Source: an uncultured Christensenellaceae bacterium (GTDB lineage: Bacteria > Bacillota > Clostridia > Christensenellales > Borkfalkiaceae). From it: DNA of 64,000 nucleotides. Below the pieces are notes generated by a model. The model was not told the DNA's origin and did no database searches. It was given only the letters and a program-made list of their open reading frames with translations. Location of the stretch: contig CAJUIR010000002.1 of assembly GCA_910586655.1 (NCBI GenBank), forward strand, positions 1-64,000, read 5' to 3'. Below are positions 16,271 through 25,206 of the stretch, piece after piece. The translations under genes were made by a program, and so were the position numbers. Position 1 is the first letter of the stretch; every line of letters begins with the position of its first letter.

Positions 16271-16353
16271 ATCGGAGGACACGCAGTCGCAACTGCGTTT
16301 GTCGATATGATGTCGGGTGCGCTCGATCGGATTTTCCATCGGCGCATTTTTTT
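16271..16353 (+). ncRNA. Candidate guanidine-IV (mepA) riboswitch with terminator
   Basis: The leader holds a first hairpin (ATC-GGAG-GACA-CGCAG pairing with CTGCG-TT-TGTC-GAT, 16271-16306) and a second hairpin (TGCGC 16318-16322 with GCGCA 16342-16346) followed by seven T residues. A hairpin pair ending in a terminator upstream of a MATE exporter matches what is known of guanidine-IV riboswitches. I assign the class from layout and gene context; the exact consensus was not checked. Confidence 0.55.
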
Positions 16354-16369
16354 ATCTTCGGAGCAGGTT

Positions 16370-17710
16370 ATGAAAGAAAAGCGGATCTCTTTATCCGAAC
16401 ATTTCACTATTAAAAAACTGTTGCGGTTTACGCTGCCTTCCATCGTGATGGCGGTGTTTACGTCCGTGTATTCGATCGTGGACGGGGTATTCGTATCCAA
16501 AGCCGTGGGAGACACGGCGTTTGCGGGATTAAATCTGATCTTTCCGTTCGTTATCATTTTGGGCGCGATCGGAATGATGATTGGTTCGGGCGGAAGCGCG
16601 TTGATTGCCAAAACGCTGGGAGAGGGGGACTCGGAACGCGCCAACGGATATTTCACGGCGATGGTCGTCATCATTGCGGCGCTGGGCGTTGTGTTCGGAG
16701 CCGTCGGGATCGCGGTCCTGCGCCCCGTGACCGAACTGTTGGGCGCGGACGCTACGCGCGAAACGGTGAACGCGGCAATCCTTTACGGGTTTGTTTCGCT
16801 GTGCGGAATGCCGTTTTTAATGTTGCAATATTCTTTTCAAAGTTTTATGGTAACGGCGGAAAAGGCAACGCTGGGATTTCTCATTACCGTAGGCGCAGGA
16901 ATCATGAACGCCGTCTTCGACGCGCTGTTCATTTTGGTGTTCGGCTGGGGACTTGCCGGCGCCGCCGCCGCGACGGCCGCAGGGCAAGCGGTAGCGGGCA
17001 TTGCGCCCATCGTATATTTTTCCTGTAAAAACAACAGTCTGCTCCGTTTCAGAAAACCGCGGATCGGATGGAAAAAATTCTTCCGCGCCTGCACGAACGG
17101 CGTATCGGAATTGCTTTCCAATATCTCGTTCGCTTTGGTGAGTATTCTTTATAATATGCAACTTCTGCGAATCGCGGGTGACAACGGCGTCATTTCTTAC
17201 GGGATTATTATGTACATGAGTACGATTTTTTTCAACGTTTATTTCGGATTTTCTCTGGGAGCCGCGCCCATCGTCGGGTATCATTACGGCGCGCAAAACG
17301 AAAGCGAACTGAAAAATTTGCGCAAGAAAGGATTTTTGATCATGAGCGTTTTGGGCGTCGTCCTTACCGCCTTTGCCGAAGGCATGGCAATTCCCTTTGC
17401 GCGTATCTTTGCAACGAGCGAAGAGATTTATGAGATGACGAGAATCGGAATCCATATCTATTCGGGCGCGTTCCTGCTCATGGGGTTCAGCGTGTTCGGT
17501 TCGGCGTTCTTCACCGCGCTCAATAACGGTCTGATTTCGGGCGCGATCTCGTTTAGCCGATCTCTGATTTTTCAATGCGGTATGGTCTTGCTTTTGCCCA
17601 TGCTGTGGGGGCTTTCGGGAGTCTGGGCGGCGTCCGTGGCGGCGGAAGTGCTTGCGTTCGGCGTTACGATGCTGTTCTTCTTCTGTATGCGCAAAAAATA
17701 TCATTACTGA
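16370..17710 (+). CDS. MATE family efflux protein
   Basis: The 446-residue protein has twelve predicted membrane segments. The N-terminal MATE signature is SIVDGVFVSKAVGDTAFAGL and the repeat-2 signature region is GAAPIVGYHYGAQN. MATE proteins export cationic drugs or metabolites using Na+ or H+. ATG 16370 has GGAG upstream and lies after the leader terminator; the frame extends into the leader to 16307 but that start would sit in the riboswitch. If the leader is a guanidine riboswitch, guanidine would be the physiological substrate. Confidence 0.88.
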   Translation: MKEKRISLSEHFTIKKLLRFTLPSIVMAVFTSVYSIVDGVFVSKAVGDTAFAGLNLIFPFVIILGAIGMMIGSGGSALIAKTLGEGDSERANGYFTAMVVIIAALGVVFGAVGIAVLRPVTELLGADATRETVNAAILYGFVSLCGMPFLMLQYSFQSFMVTAEKATLGFLITVGAGIMNAVFDALFILVFGWGLAGAAAATAAGQAVAGIAPIVYFSCKNNSLLRFRKPRIGWKKFFRACTNGVSELLSNISFALVSILYNMQLLRIAGDNGVISYGIIMYMSTIFFNVYFGFSLGAAPIVGYHYGAQNESELKNLRKKGFLIMSVLGVVLTAFAEGMAIPFARIFATSEEIYEMTRIGIHIYSGAFLLMGFSVFGSAFFTALNNGLISGAISFSRSLIFQCGMVLLLPMLWGLSGVWAASVAAEVLAFGVTMLFFFCMRKKYHY

Positions 17711-17725
17711 ATGCAACCCAAACGG

Positions 17726-17754
17726 TTGACAAAAATTTTTCCGTCGATTACAAT
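17726..17754 (+). promoter_or_regulatory. Promoter of mntP
   Basis: TTGACA (17726-17731), a 17-base spacer and TACAAT (17749-17754). TTGACA again follows a short stem arm (ACGG 17722-17725 with CCGT 17741-17744). Confidence 0.75.
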
Positions 17755-17759
17755 AAAAA

Positions 17760-17876
17760 AGACATAGGGGAGTAGTCGGCTGAAACATGCGGTAGTATCC
17801 ACATCTTGCGGCGTTGCCGCGGGTATTATCTGAAATGACGAGACTTATGCGCGATTTTCGCGTATAAGTCTTTTTT
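17760..17876 (+). ncRNA. yybP-ykoY (Mn2+) riboswitch with terminator
   Basis: The leader carries the yybP-ykoY hallmark GGGGAGTAG (17767-17775) and ends with a 13-bp terminator (AGACTTATGCGCG 17841-17853 with 17858-17870) and T-run. Such RNAs bind Mn2+ and turn on export genes. The next gene is mntP, a known target. Confidence 0.85.
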
Positions 17877-17895
17877 GTTTGATCACGGAGAGCAA

Positions 17896-18504
17896 ATGGA
17901 AATCTGGGAAATTTTTTTGATCGGGATCGCGCTGTCCATGGACGCGTTTGCCGTCGGCATGGCAAACGGAGCCGTCGAACCGAAAATGCGCACTTTGAAA
18001 ATTTTTGCGGTTGCGGGTTCGTTCGGACTGTTTCAATTCATAATGCCCGTTGCCGGTTATTATCTGAGCGGTGCGTTCGCTTCGTTTGTGGAAAAAATCG
18101 CGCCCTATCTTGCATTTTCGCTGTTGTGTCTGCTGGGCGGAAAAATGATTTTCGACTGTGGGAAAGAACGTTTGGAACAGAGGAAGGAACGGCGGATCCG
18201 TCCGTATTTAAGTTCGTTGCGCAAGCCGCTCGGCGCGGGGGAACTGTTCATACAGTCGGTAGCAACGAGTATCGACGCGCTTGCGGTAGGGGTGGCAATG
18301 CTCGCGGCGGAAACGGACGCGGGGCTTCCCTATTCCGCCGTCCTGTGCGCGGTTGTCATCGGCGCGGTCACGTTTTCGCTCTCCGTAATTGCCGTTGTGT
18401 TCGGCGCAAAAGCGGGGAAACGTCTGGACGGGAGTGCGGAATTGTTCGGCGGCGCGGTTTTAATTACGATCGGGGTCAAAATCTTATTGGAAGGAATCAT
18501 TTAA
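17896..18504 (+). CDS. mntP: Manganese efflux pump MntP
   Basis: The 202-residue protein has six membrane segments and the two MntP signatures: IALSMDAFAVGMANG (residues ~11-25) and SVATSIDALAVGVAM in the second half, each with the Asp of the Mn2+ site. It exports Mn2+ when cytoplasmic levels are high. ATG 17896 has GGAG before it; a TTG at 17875 lies inside the leader terminator and is rejected. It has its own promoter and Mn2+ riboswitch. Confidence 0.93.
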   Translation: MEIWEIFLIGIALSMDAFAVGMANGAVEPKMRTLKIFAVAGSFGLFQFIMPVAGYYLSGAFASFVEKIAPYLAFSLLCLLGGKMIFDCGKERLEQRKERRIRPYLSSLRKPLGAGELFIQSVATSIDALAVGVAMLAAETDAGLPYSAVLCAVVIGAVTFSLSVIAVVFGAKAGKRLDGSAELFGGAVLITIGVKILLEGII

Positions 18505-18529
18505 TCGGGTGTCGGGTGCGTTTTCGCGC

Positions 18530-18558
18530 TTGACATTTTTTTAATGAAGTGATACTAT
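18530..18558 (+). promoter_or_regulatory. Promoter of the Na+/Ca2+ exchanger gene
   Basis: TTGACA (18530-18535), a 17-base spacer and TACTAT (18553-18558). A small GTGCG/CGCGC hairpin just before and the T-run just after TTGACA could also end mntP transcripts. Confidence 0.7.
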
Positions 18559-18565
18559 TTTCAAA

Positions 18566-18684
18566 ACCGAGGGGGAGTAGTCTTTGCGTCGCGGCAACAT
18601 ACCCCGCTTTCCGAACGGGAAGCGTGTCGCGGCGGTTCGTATGAACGACAAGACTTTCGGCAAATAATCTTTCAGGGGCTGGGT
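18566..18684 (+). ncRNA. Second yybP-ykoY-type riboswitch
   Basis: GGGGGAGTAG (18571-18580) matches the conserved loop, and AGTCTT (18578-18583) can pair with AAGACT (18651-18656) as a closing helix. No T-tract terminator is visible, so control may be at translation, through the AGGGGCTGGG site before the ATG. It differs in sequence from the mntP leader and is not a recent copy. Confidence 0.65.
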
Positions 18685-19764
18685 ATGGCAGAATTGTTTC
18701 TTTGGATTTTTCTCCTCATTTTAGGTCTTGCGATTCTTGTAAAGGGCGCGGACTGGTTTGTGGACGGCAGCGCGGGCATTGCGAAAAAATGCAAGATTCC
18801 TCCGCTGATTATCGGGCTGACGATCGTTGCGTTCGGCACCAGCGCGCCCGAACTGTGCGTATCCGTTGCTTCGGCGATCGGGGCGCATTTGAGCGCGGAC
18901 GGATCAACCGATATCGCAATCGGGAACGTACTGGGCAGCAATATCGTGAATATTCTGTTGATCTTGGGGCTTGCCGCGATTTTCCATAATCTTCCCGTCA
19001 AGCGCGAATCATTGATTCTCGATATTCCTGTTTTGATTCTTGCAAGCGGACTTCTGATCGGTTTGGGCATTTGGGGGCGTGCGCTCGATTGGTGGGACGG
19101 ACTGGTTTTTGTTTCGATCATGATCGCCTATACGGCGTTTCTCATCGTAAAGGCAAAAAAATCGCTGCGCAAACAGAAGACGCTCGAAAAATGCGTTCCC
19201 GCAGGCGAGTTGCCGCCTGCGCAGGAAGATGCGGAACAGATCGGCGAAGAACGGGAAAAACCCAAAGGCAAAGTCGGTCAATGGTTTGCCGGCATGAAGC
19301 AAAAGACGTGGTTTTTGTCGCTGCTCACCGTCGTCGGGTTGGGCATGGTCGTAGGCGGCGGCACGTTATTGGTGGAGAGCGCGAAAGAGATCGCGGACTA
19401 TTTCAAAATTTCCGAACGCATCGTCGCGCTTACCGTTGTTGCCATCGGCACGTCGCTGCCCGAACTGGTCACGTCCGTCGTGGCGGCGAGAAAGGGCGAA
19501 ACGGACATCGCGGTCGGGAACGTCATCGGCAGCAATATTTTTAATATTCTGCTGGTAGCCGGCGTTTCGTCGCTCGTATATCCGCTTCCGTTCTCGTTGG
19601 AGGGGAATCTTGTCGATGCGCTCGTCGCATTTGCCGCCGTGCTTGTGCTGTATTTTCTTGCGCTCGTCAGCAAGAAGAAACAAATCGGAAAAGTCGGCGG
19701 ACTCGTCATGCTGGCTTGCTTTGTCGGATATTACGTTTATCTTTTCTTGGGCGTTGCTTCGTAA
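18685..19764 (+). CDS. Calcium/sodium antiporter (YrbG-like)
   Basis: The 359-residue CaCA-family protein has about ten membrane segments in two inverted halves joined by a charged loop (~residues 155-200). Both alpha repeats are clear: AFGTSAPELCVSVASA plus GNVLGSNIVNI, and AIGTSLPELVTSVVAA plus GNVIGSNIFNI. It exchanges Ca2+ (or Mn2+) for Na+ or H+. The yybP-ykoY leader argues for a role in Mn2+ export alongside MntP. Confidence 0.88.
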   Translation: MAELFLWIFLLILGLAILVKGADWFVDGSAGIAKKCKIPPLIIGLTIVAFGTSAPELCVSVASAIGAHLSADGSTDIAIGNVLGSNIVNILLILGLAAIFHNLPVKRESLILDIPVLILASGLLIGLGIWGRALDWWDGLVFVSIMIAYTAFLIVKAKKSLRKQKTLEKCVPAGELPPAQEDAEQIGEEREKPKGKVGQWFAGMKQKTWFLSLLTVVGLGMVVGGGTLLVESAKEIADYFKISERIVALTVVAIGTSLPELVTSVVAARKGETDIAVGNVIGSNIFNILLVAGVSSLVYPLPFSLEGNLVDALVAFAAVLVLYFLALVSKKKQIGKVGGLVMLACFVGYYVYLFLGVAS

Positions 19765-19779
19765 CGCGAAGGAGATCGT

Positions 19780-21501
19780 TTGAAACATCTGTTTTCCTGT
19801 TTGAAAACTTATCGGACGGAGGCGGTTCTCGCGCCTCTGTTTAAGTTACTCGAAGCCTGCATGGAACTGCTTGTTCCGTTCGTGGTAAAGGCGGTCGTCG
19901 ATCACGGCATTGCCGACGGGAACAAATCTTATATCATATACGGCTGTCTCATTCTGGCAGCGTTCGGCGTCGTGGGACTGGCGTTTGCCCTCACGGCGCA
20001 GTATTTTGCGGCGCGCGCTGCGGTGGGGACTTCCGCGGAACTGCGCAGCCGTTTGTTTGCGAAGTTGCAGTCCTTTTCCTATTCGCAGATAGACGGCACG
20101 GGGACGGCTGCCATGGTCGCGCGCATGACAAGCGACGTCAACCAAGTTCAGACGGGCGTGAACATGACGCTCCGCATCTTTCTTCGTTCGCCCATCGTCG
20201 TGTTCGGCGCGACGGCGATGGCGTTCGTGACCGACGCGCGCACGGCGCTCGTTTTTTTGGCGGCGCTTCCGCTTCTGATCGCGGTAGTCGTGGCGATCAT
20301 GGCGGCGGGGATCCCGCTCTATCGCCGCGTTCAGGGCAAACTCGACAGAGTGTACGGTTCCGTGCGCGACAACTTGACGGGCGTCCGCGTCATTCGCGCA
20401 TTTTGCAAAGAGCAGGATGAGATAGAGGAGTTTTCCGCGCGGAACGGAGAACTTTGCAGACAGCAAAAATTAGCCGGAAAAATATCCGCTCTCATGAATC
20501 CGCTCACGTTCGTGATCGTGAACGCTGCGGCGATCGCGCTCGTCTATTTCGGCGCGCTCCGCATCGACGGCGGGAAAATTCTGCAAGGCGACGTCATTGC
20601 GCTGTACAGTTATCTTTCGCTCATTTTAGTAGAACTCGTCAAATTCGCAAGTTTGATTTTTACGATCACGAAAGCCATTTCGTGCGAAAAGCGCATCGGC
20701 GCAGTGCTTGACGTTTCCGGCGAACCGGAAGTAACGCAAGATGCGGTTTCGGAAAGAGAGCAGCCTTCTATGCAATACGCGGCGGAATTTCGCGGCGTTT
20801 CGTTTACATACTCCGGCGGCGGCGCACCCGCGTTGCAGGGCATCGATTTTTCCGTCCGCCGCGGAGAAACGGTGGGCATCTTAGGCGGTACGGGTTCGGG
20901 CAAAAGCACGCTCGTGAATTTGCTCCCCCGTTTTTATTCCGCAACCGAAGGCAGCGTTTTGATCAACGGAAAAGACGTGGAAGCCGTACCGTATCGCGAT
21001 CTGCGTCAAACAGTTGCCGTCGTTCCGCAAAAGGCGGTGCTCTTTCAGGGAACGATCCGATCGAATCTGTTATGGGGGAACGCGGGCGCGACGGACGAAG
21101 AACTGGAAACCGCAGTGCGCATCGCACAGGCGGAGGACGTGGTGAAAGCCAAGGGCGGATTGGACGGCGAGATCGCGCAGGAGGGGAAAAACCTTTCGGG
21201 CGGTCAGCGCCAGCGGCTCACCGTGGCGCGTGCGCTCGTGCAGAAGTCGGAAATTCTGATCCTCGACGATTCGTCCTCCGCGCTCGATTACGCAACGGAC
21301 GCCAAACTGCGCGCCGCGTTGAAAGAACTCGACCGTACTTTGTTTGTCGTGTCGCAGCGTGCTTCTTCGGTGCGGCATGCCGATAAAATCATCGTGCTTG
21401 ACGACGGGAAGATCGCAGGGATGGGAACGCACGAAGAATTATCGGAAGCATGCGCGCTCTATCGGGAAATCTGCGCGTCGCAGGAACGGGAGGGCGTATG
21501 A
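19780..21501 (+). CDS. ABC exporter half-transporter, catalytically degenerate subunit
   Basis: The 573-residue protein has six membrane segments (1-310) and an NBD with Walker A GGTGSGKST (~370), signature LSGGQRQR and Walker B ILILDDSSSALD. The residue after Walker B is Asp, where catalytic Glu is expected, so this NBD is probably the non-hydrolysing site of a heterodimer. The start is TTG 19780, with AAGGAG 6 bases before it. Its stop overlaps the partner's start (ATGA). Confidence 0.88.
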   Translation: MKHLFSCLKTYRTEAVLAPLFKLLEACMELLVPFVVKAVVDHGIADGNKSYIIYGCLILAAFGVVGLAFALTAQYFAARAAVGTSAELRSRLFAKLQSFSYSQIDGTGTAAMVARMTSDVNQVQTGVNMTLRIFLRSPIVVFGATAMAFVTDARTALVFLAALPLLIAVVVAIMAAGIPLYRRVQGKLDRVYGSVRDNLTGVRVIRAFCKEQDEIEEFSARNGELCRQQKLAGKISALMNPLTFVIVNAAAIALVYFGALRIDGGKILQGDVIALYSYLSLILVELVKFASLIFTITKAISCEKRIGAVLDVSGEPEVTQDAVSEREQPSMQYAAEFRGVSFTYSGGGAPALQGIDFSVRRGETVGILGGTGSGKSTLVNLLPRFYSATEGSVLINGKDVEAVPYRDLRQTVAVVPQKAVLFQGTIRSNLLWGNAGATDEELETAVRIAQAEDVVKAKGGLDGEIAQEGKNLSGGQRQRLTVARALVQKSEILILDDSSSALDYATDAKLRAALKELDRTLFVVSQRASSVRHADKIIVLDDGKIAGMGTHEELSEACALYREICASQEREGV

Positions 21502-23243
21502 AAAGAACGAGAACCGATCGCGGAACCTGGATACAGATCTTTCGTTATATCAAACCTTACCTGCCCCTGATCGTTTGCACTGTGCTGCTGTCGCTCGTTA
21601 ACGTGGCGGCGCAACTTGCAGTCCCCTATTTCGTGGGGAAAGCGATCGACAGATTGGTCGGCGCCGGTCAGGTCGACTTCGGAAAACTGTACGATTTATT
21701 CATCGTCATCGGCGTATGCGTTGCGGCGGGGGCGGCGGCGCAGTATCTGCAATCGCTGCTCAACAATCGCACGGCATACCATATCCTTGCCGACGTGCGC
21801 AAAGATGCGTTTCAGAAAATCGAACGGCTCCCCTTAAAGTATATCGACAGCCGCTCTTACGGCGAAATTTCTTCGGTCGTCATAACCGACGCCGAACAGT
21901 TTGCCGACGGGCTTCTTTTGGGATTTACGCAACTGTTTACGGGTCTGTTTTCTATCCTCGGCGTCCTTGTGATCATGCTTGTCATGCGCTGGGAAATCGC
22001 GCTTGCGGTATTCTTTATTACGCCGCTTTCGCTGTTTGCCGCAAAATTTATCGCGTCCCGCAGTTATACCATGTTTAAAACGCAGTCGGAAGTCCGCGCC
22101 GAGCAGACGGCGTTTATCGATGAAATGATCGGCAATCTCAAAACGGTGAAAGCGTTTTCGCACGAAGATGAAAATGAGACTGCCTTTCAAGAAATCAATG
22201 AACGGATGAGGGTAAGTTCGCTCCGCGCCGTGTTCTTTTCTTCTACGACCAATCCCGTGACGCGGTTTATCAATTCGCTGGTCTATGCCGCCGTATTGCT
22301 GACGGGCGCGATCTTTGTGATCAACACGGGCGGCGCGTTCAGCGTGGGCAATCTGACAACCTTTCTTTCCTATTCCACGCAATACACCAAGCCGTTTAAC
22401 GAAATTTCCGAAGTGGCGGCGGAATTCCAGAACGCGCTTGCCTGCGGCGCGCGCCTGTTCGCTTTGATCATGCAAGAGCCGGAACCGAGCGACGCCGGAA
22501 ATCTTTCGCCTCGGGAGATCAAAGGCGATGTGACGCTGAAAGACGTGCGGTTTTCTTATACGCCGGAACGGGAATTGATCACGAACCTGAATGTGAACGC
22601 GAAGGCGGGACAGCGGATCGCCATCGTCGGACCGACGGGTTGCGGCAAAACGACGGTGATCAATTTGCTCATGCGTTTTTATGACGTGACCGACGGAAGC
22701 ATTGCGGTGGACGGCATCGACATCCGCAGGATCACGCGCAAATCGCTTCGGCAGAATATCGGCATGGTGTTGCAGGAGACGTGGTTGAAATCGGCAACCG
22801 TGCGCGAAAACCTGTGCATGGGTGCGTCCGACTGTTCCGAAGAGGAGATGATTGCCGCGGCAAAAGCGGCGCATGCGCATTCCTTTATCGAGCGTCTTCC
22901 GCAGGGATACGATACGGTCATCGGCGGAGAAGGAAGTTTATCGCAGGGGCAGAAACAACTTTTGTGCATTGCCCGCGTCATGCTCTGCCGTCCGCCCATG
23001 TTGATTTTAGATGAGGCGACGAGCAATATCGATACGCGCACAGAGCGCATCGTCCAGCAGGCGTTTGCCGAATTGATGCGCGGAAGAACTTGTTTTGTCG
23101 TCGCGCACCGTCTTTCAACGATTCAAAGCGCGGATCTGATCCTCGTGATGAACGCGGGCAATATCGTGGAACAGGGAACGCACGAAGAACTGATCCGGAA
23201 AGGCGGATTTTACCGACAACTTTACGAAGCACAGTTCGGTTAA
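21498..23243 (+). CDS. ABC exporter half-transporter, catalytic subunit
   Basis: The 581-residue protein has six membrane segments and an NBD with Walker A GPTGCGKTT, Walker B MLILDEATSNID (normal Glu) and a degenerate signature LSQGQKQ. It complements the upstream subunit, which has a normal signature but lacks the Glu. This asymmetry is typical of heterodimeric multidrug exporters (BmrCD, TM287/288). ATG 21498 overlaps the upstream stop. The substrate is unknown; drug or lipid are both possible. Confidence 0.9.
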   Translation: MKRTRTDRGTWIQIFRYIKPYLPLIVCTVLLSLVNVAAQLAVPYFVGKAIDRLVGAGQVDFGKLYDLFIVIGVCVAAGAAAQYLQSLLNNRTAYHILADVRKDAFQKIERLPLKYIDSRSYGEISSVVITDAEQFADGLLLGFTQLFTGLFSILGVLVIMLVMRWEIALAVFFITPLSLFAAKFIASRSYTMFKTQSEVRAEQTAFIDEMIGNLKTVKAFSHEDENETAFQEINERMRVSSLRAVFFSSTTNPVTRFINSLVYAAVLLTGAIFVINTGGAFSVGNLTTFLSYSTQYTKPFNEISEVAAEFQNALACGARLFALIMQEPEPSDAGNLSPREIKGDVTLKDVRFSYTPERELITNLNVNAKAGQRIAIVGPTGCGKTTVINLLMRFYDVTDGSIAVDGIDIRRITRKSLRQNIGMVLQETWLKSATVRENLCMGASDCSEEEMIAAAKAAHAHSFIERLPQGYDTVIGGEGSLSQGQKQLLCIARVMLCRPPMLILDEATSNIDTRTERIVQQAFAELMRGRTCFVVAHRLSTIQSADLILVMNAGNIVEQGTHEELIRKGGFYRQLYEAQFG

Positions 23244-23287
23244 TAAAATGAGTTTCTTTTTTTGGAAGAATATGGTAGGATAGTAGC

Positions 23288-25012
23288 ATGAAAGCAAAAG
23301 TAAAAAAATTCGGCGATAAAGCGAATTACGGGATCCAGATCATTTCCGTGGGCGCGTTGACGGGACTGTTTGCGGGCGTGATCGTGACACTGTACGGCGC
23401 ACTTGCAAAACTTTCGGAAGAATTTTCGCGCGGATATTACGGATTTTTCCGAGAAAATCCCGCGTTTATTCCACTGTTGTTTTTGGCGCTGTTCGCGGGT
23501 GCGATCGTCATCGGCGGCGTGTTGAAATTCATTCCCATGATCCGCGGCAGCGGCATTCCGCAAACGGAAGGCGCAACGCGCGGACTCATCCGTTATAAGT
23601 GGTATCAGGTGCTGCCGAGTATGTTCGCGGCATCGCTGTTCACCATATTCATGGGACTTTCCGCAGGCAGCGAAGGCCCGAGTATCATGATCGGCGGCGC
23701 CAGCGGCTGCGGCGTGAGCGACGTGTTGAAGCGCAACGCGACCGTGCGCCGTTATTCGGTGACGGGCGGCGCGTGCGCCGGTCTTGCGGTCGCCTTTAAC
23801 GCGCCGCTTACCGGGATGGCGTTTGCGTTTGAAGAGGCGCATAAACGTTTTACGCCCGAAGTATTCGTATGTGCGTTTTCGTCCGTTATCTTTGCCATTC
23901 TGACGCGCAACTTGCTCGGTCCGTGCGTCGGCGTCGGAGCGGGCGCATGCTTTACGACTTTTGTCTTCGATGTCGCCGCGAATACCGACTATCTGTTTTA
24001 CGTTTACGTTTTTGCGGCGTCGTTGATCTGTGCGCTCGCTGCGGTCGGATTTTATTTCCTGTTGTTCCTTTCCAAAAAACTGTTTGCAAAAGTCAGGTTC
24101 TGGAAGGGGATGGGAAAGTTTTTGATTCCCTTTCTGATCGGCGGCGCGTTCGCGCTCATCACCGTAAACGTCATGGGCGGCGGTCACGATTTTATTTCTT
24201 CGCTCGGCAGTGTGAACGAGAAAGGGGACGCGGTCGATTCGCTTTCCATGGTCGAGCGCGTATTTTCCTCTCCGATTTGGGCGACGCTGCTCATCGTCGT
24301 CGTGCTCAAACTGATTTTGACGGTGCTCAATCTCGGCGCGGGGGTTCCGTGCGGGATCTTCATTCCCATGCTTGCGATCGGTGCGGGACTGGGCGCGTTG
24401 CTCTCCATCTTGTGTACGCTCATCGGAATGCCTGCTTCCTATTCGGATATTCTGATTATGATTTGTATGGCGACCTTTTTTACAACCGTCGTCAAAGCGC
24501 CCATTACAGGGATCGTGATGGTGGTGGAACTGACCTGGAACTTTACGTTCCTGCTTCCTGCCATTCTCGGCGTGGCGGTGGGATACGTACTCGGCGCGCT
24601 GTTTCATACCGAACCCCTTTACGATAAACTGCTCGACGGAATTCTGGACGAAAAGAAAGATAAAGAGCCGCATCATTTTGTGACCGCGCGCCTGCGTGTT
24701 ACGGAGGGCAGCACGGCGGCGGGAAGAACGGTGCGCGACGTGCTTTGGCCCGCGGGCGCCCGAATCGCGCTTTTGCAGCAGGGCGATCGGATGATTATTC
24801 CCGACGGAAACAGCGACATGCGTGCGGGCGACGTGCTTACGGCAGTGGGCGAAACTTCGAATGAAGAAGAATTTTTGCATCTGCTTACCGAAACGGTGGG
24901 CGAACTGTTGGACAGAGAAACGGTGCAAAGCCAACATCCGCAACCGTCTCCGTCCCAAACGCAAATCTCGACGGAACCGACTTCCGAAGATGATTCGCAA
25001 AGCCATTTATAA
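23288..25012 (+). CDS. CLC-type chloride/proton antiporter with RCK-C domain
   Basis: The 574-residue protein has the CLC core (residues ~15-445) with selectivity motifs GSGIP (~88-92), GSEGP (~126-130, containing the gating Glu) and GIFIP (~356-360). A C-terminal TrkA-C/RCK-C-like domain (~455-540) follows and may bind a regulator. The motifs fit a Cl-/H+ exchanger and not the fluoride-specific branch. The tail is low-complexity (Ser, Gln, Pro, Thr). It ends at its own terminator. Confidence 0.9.
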   Translation: MKAKVKKFGDKANYGIQIISVGALTGLFAGVIVTLYGALAKLSEEFSRGYYGFFRENPAFIPLLFLALFAGAIVIGGVLKFIPMIRGSGIPQTEGATRGLIRYKWYQVLPSMFAASLFTIFMGLSAGSEGPSIMIGGASGCGVSDVLKRNATVRRYSVTGGACAGLAVAFNAPLTGMAFAFEEAHKRFTPEVFVCAFSSVIFAILTRNLLGPCVGVGAGACFTTFVFDVAANTDYLFYVYVFAASLICALAAVGFYFLLFLSKKLFAKVRFWKGMGKFLIPFLIGGAFALITVNVMGGGHDFISSLGSVNEKGDAVDSLSMVERVFSSPIWATLLIVVVLKLILTVLNLGAGVPCGIFIPMLAIGAGLGALLSILCTLIGMPASYSDILIMICMATFFTTVVKAPITGIVMVVELTWNFTFLLPAILGVAVGYVLGALFHTEPLYDKLLDGILDEKKDKEPHHFVTARLRVTEGSTAAGRTVRDVLWPAGARIALLQQGDRMIIPDGNSDMRAGDVLTAVGETSNEEEFLHLLTETVGELLDRETVQSQHPQPSPSQTQISTEPTSEDDSQSHL

Positions 25013-25051
25013 AACAAACCGCCGACTGATTGTCGGCGGGTTTGTTTTTTG
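25013..25051 (+). terminator. Intrinsic terminator after the CLC gene
   Basis: ACAAACCGCCGAC pairs with GTCGGCGGGTTTGT around TGATT and is followed by a T-run. Confidence 0.88.
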
Positions 25052-25206
25052 TATCACGGCAAAGCGGCGCATAATATAGTTTGTTTCAAATAGACGAGGC
25101 GAACCGAATACTTTTTTGCCGAAAAATTCCTGTTTTTTCCTTTCGTTGTACGGTATATCCAGCCGAAAAACCGTCCAAAATAAGTTGTGAAAGGGAGGTA
25201 GAGTTC

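Noticed and set aside
16307..16369. ATG 16307 as start of the MATE protein
   Set aside because: It lies in the leader before the terminator, and the N-terminal extension has no family match. ATG 16370 has its own ribosome binding site.
23240..25006. A 588-codon open frame on the minus strand opposite the CLC gene
   Set aside because: It mirrors the CLC gene, is very rich in Arg and His without domains, and CLC motifs are clear on the plus strand. It is a shadow of codon usage.
23288..25012. Fluoride-specific CLC exchanger
   Set aside because: GSGIP and GSEGP motifs match the Cl-/H+ branch; the fluoride branch has different filter residues. No fluoride riboswitch precedes it.
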